From Pteria penguin (lineage: Eukaryota; Mollusca; Bivalvia; Pterioida; Pteriidae), in the NCBI GenBank assembly GCA_035048485.1, contig CM068586.1, forward strand, positions 31,776,849 through 31,840,848: DNA of 64,000 nucleotides. The letters are read 5' to 3'. The position numbers and the translations under genes are program-made. Of the stretch, positions 26,401 to 35,400 are shown piece by piece. The first letter of the stretch is position 1. Each line of letters opens with the position of its first letter. The notes beneath the pieces were generated by a model. That model did not search any database and was not told where the DNA came from. It worked only from the letters and a program-made list of their open reading frames with translations.

Positions 26401-29400
26401 ATAAAATTTCATGCCGATATCTCATTTAATAAGAGAGATATTAACGTATGAATATTTAATTAGCTTTGATGACGTCATAGCGAATTTTCCCACGCTCATT
26501 ATGACTTTATTTATGGTCCGATTTCAAAAATTTTTCCTATTCCAAATCAGACCATTAAAATCTTTCATCCTACTGTCTAAAATCTAAGATTGAAATATTT
26601 TTTTTGAAATGAAAACAATCGGGTCAAGGTCAACTTTTTCGGGGTAGAGCTACGAAATTGTCGCAGTGACATAAAATCTTGCATCTCCTTTTCTGAATCG
26701 AATGCTGAAAATTTCATTCCAATCGGACAAATAATAAGGAAGATATAGCGATTCAAAATTTTGGCGTCGTAGGTGGCGCTGCGCGCTTATAAGCGGTAAT
26801 TTAGAAAATTAAAAAAATCAAATCTTGAAAATTTTATTTCGAATCGAACACTGAAAACAGAATAGTAATATCTTTAATAATGAGTGATTTCTGAGCCGTC
26901 ACAAAAAAAAAAACGGATGAAGAATAATAATAATAATAATAACTAGAAACGAGCTCGTTGCTAAAGCAACGAGTAGGTTTCACAAGTTAAAGTCGAAGCA
27001 GCGAAGCTGAGATCTCCTACTCTAATACAAAATTCTTTTTCACGATCCAGATATCTGATCTTTAGTGATGGTATCCACATTGCGCAATCTACTTGCAGAA
27101 ATTGTAGGTAACGGCGACTTACATTATACACATTATACTGAAGCATACATCGCACAATATCGACTACTCTTGACCATATATTTGAAACAAGAAACATGTA
27201 GGACAATCACACTTAGTACAATCTGCACGTGTAACCTACATCTTCAGTCCTTACTGCCCGCTTTATGTTGTTTATTTATTAACTTACGCAAGGTATTTCG
27301 CGTGTACAGATGTTTGACCTTGAATCTCAACTCTGCTGTAATAAACACTACACATCGCGATGAACTTACGCAAGCACTCTGCTGGAATAAACAATTCTCC
27401 TCGCGATGGCCTTTAGTAATGCCGCTTTCCCCAATATACAAAGAAAGACTTGACAATGTCTCGTATTCCACAGGTTAAAGCACTGCAAACTGGCGATTAA
27501 TTCACACACGTTTGAAGTCCTGTATAACAGCGGCGCAGTGCGAGGTATTAAGCAAGGCAAATTCACCGCGCTTCTCTAATGTGTAATGCCGACGCTCGGA
27601 GAAGATTTCTTTATAGCCTTGTTCAGCAGTAGCTCGTAGAATGTAAATTTGCTTCTTTTTTTTTTCTTTTTTTTTTTTTTTTATTTTTTTTTGGGGGGGG
27701 GGGGGGGGGGTTGGGTTTTTTTTTTTTTGGGTTTTTTTTTTTTAAGAATTAGAATGAATAAAAATTTAAAAAAAAATATTTTATATAAATCACATTAAAT
27801 AGCGATTGAATTAATAGCGAGTTACTGCGCAGTGTCCATGGAAGAAGTCCTATATCACAGCGGTGTCGTGCAAGGTATTAAGCAAGGCAAATTGACCGCG
27901 CTTCTGAAGATATGTTTAGTGCGTTGTTCATCAGTAGAGTGCCCAAAATTTGATTTTTGTTTAAGAAATCGAAATCAAAATGCTTTCTCAAACTCTTGTT
28001 TTTATAATTTGTTCATACGACGAATAAAAAATACTTGAAAGTTACGCAAGTAAGATATTTTTATAAAAAAATCTTTAAATTGCTCACTTTCAAATACCGG
28101 GAAACATGTTTCATAGTAAAATCGTTACGGAAAATCGTTTCGTAATGTTTTGGAAACTAAAAGACTAAAATAAGACAGTTTTGAACATTACGTAATTTTT
28201 TAAAAAAAAATTAAATTGAAATAGAGGCCAAACTAAAAGAGATAGATAATATCGGCCGATGAAAGTTCTAAAGATATGAACCTAGAGAACATAACAGTGA
28301 AAATTTGAGAGATCTACCATTAAAACTAAAAGCTTACATACGCGAAAATCGAAAAATATTAAATCTTACGTAATTCTCTTAAAACGTCGTATATTTCGAA
28401 AAATTTTTTCATTTAAACGGGAGTATGTGTCTGTGAGAATGAATAGCCGAAAGATGAAATTTCAAAGTAAAGAGTCGGTAGATACCCTCATTCCCTATCA
28501 TTGCTACAATTTTCACATTTCTTCCTTCTTTTATAAGCGTTCCTTAGGTGTAAACCTTTCATTAAAAATTTATTTAATTTATGTGCAGTTGTAAGCATCA
28601 CTTTAAAGGGGGTTGTCGTGTTTAAACCTAAATAACTCGAAAACGGTAAGAGTTAGCGAAAAATTTGATGGCAATGTTATGCATATAAATTTTTCGCGCA
28701 GAATCGATTGCAACAATCCCCGATTCGATAAGATGAAAATTAATGGAGTTATGACGTCATTTACAAAGTATGACGTCATTTTCAGGAATTTGGTACCATG
28801 CCAATTCCCTTTTGTCAGTCGGTAGATATTTGCATTCTCTTTTATGCTACCATATTTCATACCTCTAGCTTTATCAATAAGCGAGACACAGGTACCTGAA
28901 GTTTTAAATTGTATTTTCAGGAAAGGCCAAACACTGAACTTTGACCGCAAATATCTCGAAAACGGTAAGAGATATCGAAATTCTGTTGCGTATTTACCAT
29001 TTTACTTTTTCACGCAGAATCGATTCCAACCGTCCCCGCCTCGATCCGATGAAAAATAAGGGAGATATGACGTCATTTAAAAATTATGACTGCATTTTCA
29101 GGAATTTGGTACCATGCCAATTCCCTTTTGTCAGTCGGTAGATATTTGCATTCTCTTTTATGCTACCAAATTTCATACCTCTAGCTTTATCAATAAGCGA
29201 GACACAGGTACCTGAAGTTTTAAATTGTATTTTCAGGAAAGGCCAAACACTGAACTTTGACCGCAAATATCTCGAAAACGGTAAGAGATATCGAAAATCT
29301 GAGACCAGATCTTTTCCCTTTAACTACTTTTTCACGCAGAATCGATTGCAACAATCCCCGATTCGATACGATGAAAAATAAGGGAGTTATGACGTCATTT

Positions 29401-32400
29401 AGAAAAGTATGACGTCATTTTCAGGAATTTGGCACCTTGCCAATTCCCTTTTGTCAGTCGGTAGATATTTGCATTCTCTTTTATGCTACCAAATTTCATA
29501 CCTCTAGCTTTATCAATAAGCGAGACACAGGTACCTGAAGTTTTAAATTGTATTTTCAGGAAAGGCCAAACACTGAACTTTGACCGCAAATATCTCGAAA
29601 ACGGTAAGAGATATCGAAATTCTGTTGCAGTGTTTACCAATTTTACTTTTTCACGCAGAATCGATTCCAACCGTTCCCGCCTCGATCCGATGAAAAATAA
29701 GGGAGATATGACGTCATTTACAAAGTATGACGTCATTTTCAGGAATTTGGCTCCATGCCAAATTCCTCTTGTCAGTCGGTAGATATTCTCAATCTCTATC
29801 ATGCTACCAAATTTCACACCTCTATCTTCCTCAATAAGCGAGCTATAGGCGAAAACATTTCATGAATAATTAATGAGTGTTGATGACGTCACAAACATCA
29901 CTTTAAAGGGGGTTGTCGTGTTCAAACGCAAATAACTCGAGAACCGTAAGAGTTAGCGAAAATCTGAGAACACTTTACTGGTAGGTATTTGAACGCTCTA
30001 TCGAATGGAAGAAACCCGATCAAAATCCGACTGCAAATAAAGTCGCTAGACCTTGCCAAAGATTTGATTCGAAAATTTTCAATAATTTCAAAAATATTGG
30101 CAGCATGCCATTTTCATTCTAGAGGTAGATTAAGAATGTGGAAACATGTCTAGATATAAAATTTCATGCCGATATCTCATTTAATAAGAGAGATATTAAC
30201 GTATTGAATATTTAATTAGCTTTGATGACGTCATAGCGAATTTTCCCACGCTCATTGTGACTTTATTTATGGTCCGATTTCAAAAATTTTTCATATTCCA
30301 AATCAGACCATTAAAATCTTTCATCCTACTGTCTAAAATCTAAAATCTAAAAAGATTGAAATATTTTTTTTGAAATGAAAAAAATCGGGTCAAGGTCAAC
30401 TTTTTCGGGGTAGAGCTACGAAATTGACGCAGTGACATAAAATCTTGCATCTCCTTTTCTGAATCGAATGCTGAAAATTTCATTCCAATCGGACAAATAA
30501 TAAGGAAGATATAGCGATTCAAAATTTTGGCGTCGTAGGTGGCGCTGCGCGCTTATAAGCGGTAATTTAGAAAATTAAAAAAATCAAATCTTGAAAATTT
30601 AATTTCGAATCTAAAAATGAAAACAGAATAGTAATATCTTTAATAATGAGTGATTTCTGAGCCGTCACAAAAAAAAAAAAACGGATGAAGAATAATAATA
30701 ATAATAATAATAAGAAAAGACAGTAGAATAATAAAAGGTTTCACAAGTGAAACTTGTGAAACCTAATAAGAAAAGACAGTAGAATAATAAAAGGTTTCAC
30801 AAGTGAAACTTGTGAAACCTAATAATAATAATAATGATCATAATAATAATAATACATAAAATACAATATTTAAAAAATGATAGAATAATAATGAGAAAAA
30901 AAAGGTATATATATAATTTTGCCAGCTTGTAAGGAAGAAGGTTGGTTTGATTTATCTAAGTGCTCAGACGTATCTTTATCACATTTCGGACAGGAAAATC
31001 CTCATTTTTTTTTCCTGGAAAAGATTTTGTCATCTCACCTCCCGTTATCTCATCCTGTGAACGTGGCTTAAACCGGAAGTTGACGAACTACTTCTAAAAT
31101 CTTCGTGTGTTCACCATGACCATATTTATAAAAATATACACTTTGAATTCTTGTTTAGTAAGCTAACTATCACAGAAAATCTTCTTTATTCTGTTTATAC
31201 TTGTCAATAATAATTCTCTTGAACAGGAACTTATTTTCCTTGCGTAAAATACTGGTCTGAGCCTATCTGTAATTATTGGAGTTGCCTTTCTTTGCCGACA
31301 AATTATAAACAGTGAAAAGTGGGAAATGTGAGAAAAAAGGATCAAAACACCATGTTACGGAAGGGACAAAGAAATTTCAATCCTCGTGCCCATGCCGATT
31401 GAAATCCATGATTCGGCAAGCCTCGTCATGGATATCAATAGGCATGGGCACTCGGATTGAGATTTCTTTGTCCCTCCCGGAACATGGTGTTAGTTTCTAT
31501 TAGTCTTCCGCATATTATTACCGTCAACTCTTCTTTAGTTGAACACTGATAATTCGAATTTCTCGTTCCTTAAATCCCATTTCTATTTCCTTCACATGAG
31601 TATATATCCCTGATTTTAATATCGCTTATCTCGAACTGATTTACTCGGGGCCACTTTCAGTTTCAGGTATCGGCAATAAATTGTAATTTAAGGGATAACT
31701 CGCGTGTGTCAAATTTTCGACATACATCACATTAAAACCCCATGTATAAAGCGTCTATATACCAATCATTAATATTTTTCATTAAGTAAATCAAACATCA
31801 GTAATTGTCCTGAATAAATCGTACAGCCCCCGTAAATTTGCCAACCGTTTCACATCTAGAATTTTCTTATTAGAAGCTTATAATATTCGTGACGAATTAT
31901 CTTCAAATGGATCTTGAAGTCTAAAATATTATTCATTAGATTGTTAAGTTATACCACTGATATATTCCCACTTATTCTGTTGATTAATTACATGTATATT
32001 TGCACTAATTGTTAAAAAGCAAGAAATTCAACTGTATACATTTGTAACTGTAAATGTATCCCGTATGTCTTTCGATATACGGAATAAAATAAACCGAAAA
32101 CTGAAAAACTATGTCACACCAATATAGTCATGTATATCTATTAATTCACATATTACTTAATTAATTAGGTAAAATATTTCACAGAAATTGATTTTCAGAA
32201 TTTTCAAAAATAAAAGTAATAAATTGAATTGGAAACAATAGAAATTATAAAACGTATAGAATTATGTATGCGTAAAATGACGACCACGAGGGGGCAAGCG
32301 TGGTGTTGTGGTTAAGCTCTTGGCTTGCGGGTTGAGCCACTATGTTTAAGAGGTTGGTAACCTCTTGCTTCCATGTCGCGATATAACTGAAATATTGTTG

Positions 32401-35400
32401 AAAGCGACGTATGACACCAATCAACCAACCAACGACCACGAATAAATCGGCAGCTAATGACGGCGGAATGAATTTACTTACTTAAATCCTAACGATCGGC
32501 AGACGACGCCGGCATCCGGAGAACCAAACTCATCGTGGCAAACTGTTCCCCAAGTGTTGTTGAAGAGCACCTCAACACGACCAGCGCTGTTGTTGGAATT
32601 GGCCCCACTCATACGAACCTGCACGTGCCCTGAAAATTTTACATACAAGTTAGATGTTTAAAGATATTTCAAAATGACGATTGAAATATCGTATACATTG
32701 ACATGGCGTGAATTATAAGTCGTACATAAATTCACAATATCATTTAGTACATTGAATCAACAGTACTTAGTATGTTCTGATGATTACTACAGGATGAGAA
32801 TCGCTGCTAATGGACAGTCACTTTCCCAGGGTGCCATCAGTCCAGTTTTGGTGCTAATACGTTATATACTACTAGAACTTTACTTTTAAACAATTCTTTA
32901 AATCTTTAAACTAAGATGTGTTTTAGTTCTGGATTTAGATAGATCAAATTCATATTGTATTATGCATTTGTGACCTTTTGTGACCTTGTGTGATTAACCT
33001 TACGATAGATTCGGCCCCATGCTCGAAAAAAGGATGTTGGTGAAAAGAAAGAAAGAAAGAAGATAAATTTACATTCATTTAATCAATATTAATATATATA
33101 AACAATATACAGAATCATATTTTTGTGTGTTTGGTATTTTTCCACTTGTCAATTATAAAGTCTCGAGTATGTTCATGAATCATATTGTACATTGCCCTTC
33201 ACCTTATTCCTTCTGACTCTTCTCCCACCCCTATTCCTCATTCCTTTTTGAGGTTAGGGGGAGGGGGGTTTCTAGTGTCGTTTTCAAGCTAATGATAAAA
33301 AATGGGGGAAATATCTGGTAATCATAGACCTGTATCTTTGATGTGCATTTGTTGCAAGCTTCTGGAATACATTGTTGTTAGGAACACTCTTTGCTACGCC
33401 CATCCAAAATCATCGCAAGTGTACGTCCCTCCCTTTCCGTGAATGGCCGAAGTGCCTTATCAGGCTATATAGGGATAGCAAAGGAACTTATCATTTGATC
33501 CTACTAGAATTAGTTCAGGCATGTGATAGGTATTGGAATTCAATGATAATTTTGACCATCATTAATCACCCTATAATTATAGTTCAGTAGATTTAATAGG
33601 TTATTGTATAGGAATTCTCTTTCTAATTCGTAATATTTACAAGACCACATCATGTGAATTTCATGTTTTATGTTATTGCTACCACACAATTTACAAATTC
33701 AATTGTTACGCCCAACTTCCATATGCTGCCCTCTTCGATTTTTAAATTATGTGAACTCAGTCTCAGTATTGCTATTGTAGATCTATCTGATCTATGTGTA
33801 AGGGTATAAACATAAGAAGACCTGGAGTCATTTTGTAAAAAAAAACAAAACAAAAACAAAAACAGAAACATATCAATTCATTTCAAAGAAATATTTATGA
33901 ATTTTGATTTTGTAATGCCTAGTCATTATTGTGTTGTGAAATTATATTGATAAAATGTTTTGATAAGTTATAAGGTGACAATTCTGTCTAAACAGTACTT
34001 AATATTCACAGTCCATAGATTAGATTTCCATTAATTAATTAAAATCTCATAAACTTAATATTTATTTGAATCAATTAAATGATTAAGAAACTGCACAGAT
34101 GAGGTCATCATATTTTTGTTAGTGGTAGCCTATTAAGCTCTGCCCTGCATGCAACATTTGGAGTTTTACAATGGACTCGTAGAATTTCTTTGATACATTT
34201 AGAATGCAGTAGTTCATAAAGGTCTGAATAAGTATCTCTAGTAATTAATTTAATTCCCCATATCTCACAAGGATGAAGTGAAACTGGGACAACTAGTGAA
34301 TCATACAACTTTCAATAAATTACTAAGAGACATTAAGTCCTAGTAATTATTGTTATCTTGAAATAACCTTCTCTGGCTATATCCACAACAAATGCTATCC
34401 CTAAATTAAACATAGCACTGATTTTAAACACTATTCCTAGATAGGCATACTGGCTAACTGTTTCAATTACTTGGTCATTATATCTGAAATTGTTTATGAA
34501 GAATTTTCAACTGGAATTAAATATTAAAACTTAAGATTCATTGTGTTGACCTCAAGTCTCTAATAGGAACAGAAGTCATAAAACTCATGGAGGCTAATTT
34601 GAAGACCATTTTAGGGTAACAGACACAATGATTAAAACATCAGCATACAAAAGACAACTTATTTTACTTTCCCCAATATGGAGAGAATCTGAAATACAGT
34701 TGTCTAATTTATCAACTACATTTTTTATGAACGTATTAAATAGCAGTGGGCTTAACGCATTCTCAGAATGTAGAAAATAGTGGCATATTGTAAAAATTGT
34801 GGCATATTGTGAAAATAGTGGCATACTGTGAAAATAATCGGGCCTGCAGGTGTAGATCTCTCAATAACACCTGACGGCACAATCTTTTAAATGCTGTATT
34901 CTCTTTATTACGAAAGCCGATTAGAGTCACTTACTAAGAAAATTTTTTATATATTTTCTCGTTATTTCAAGATAATTAACTCGTTATTTCGAGATCTTTT
35001 CTTGTTATTTCGAGATCTTTTCTCGTTACTTCGAGATAATTAACTCGTTATTTCGAGATCTTTTCTACGAGTTAATTATCTAGAAATAACGAGATAATTA
35101 TCTCGAAATAACGAGAAAAGATCTCGAAATAACGAGTTAATTATCTCGAAAGAACGAGAAAAGATCTTGAAATAACGAGTTAATTATCTGGTAATAACGA
35201 GAAAAGATCTCGAAATAATGAGTAGATTATCTCGTAATAACGAGAAAAGATCTCGAAATAACGAGTTAATTATCTCGAAAGAACGAGAAAAGATCTTGAA
35301 ATAACGAGTTAATTATCTGGTAATAACGAGAAAAGATGTCGAAATAATGAGTAGATTATCTCGTAATAACGAGAAAAGATCTCGAAATAACGAGTTAATT

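Noticed and set aside
23493..27566. Paired ORFs of 60-143 codons in the large repeats
   Set aside because: Not conserved in frame between copies and without domain features; they are chance frames in repeat DNA.
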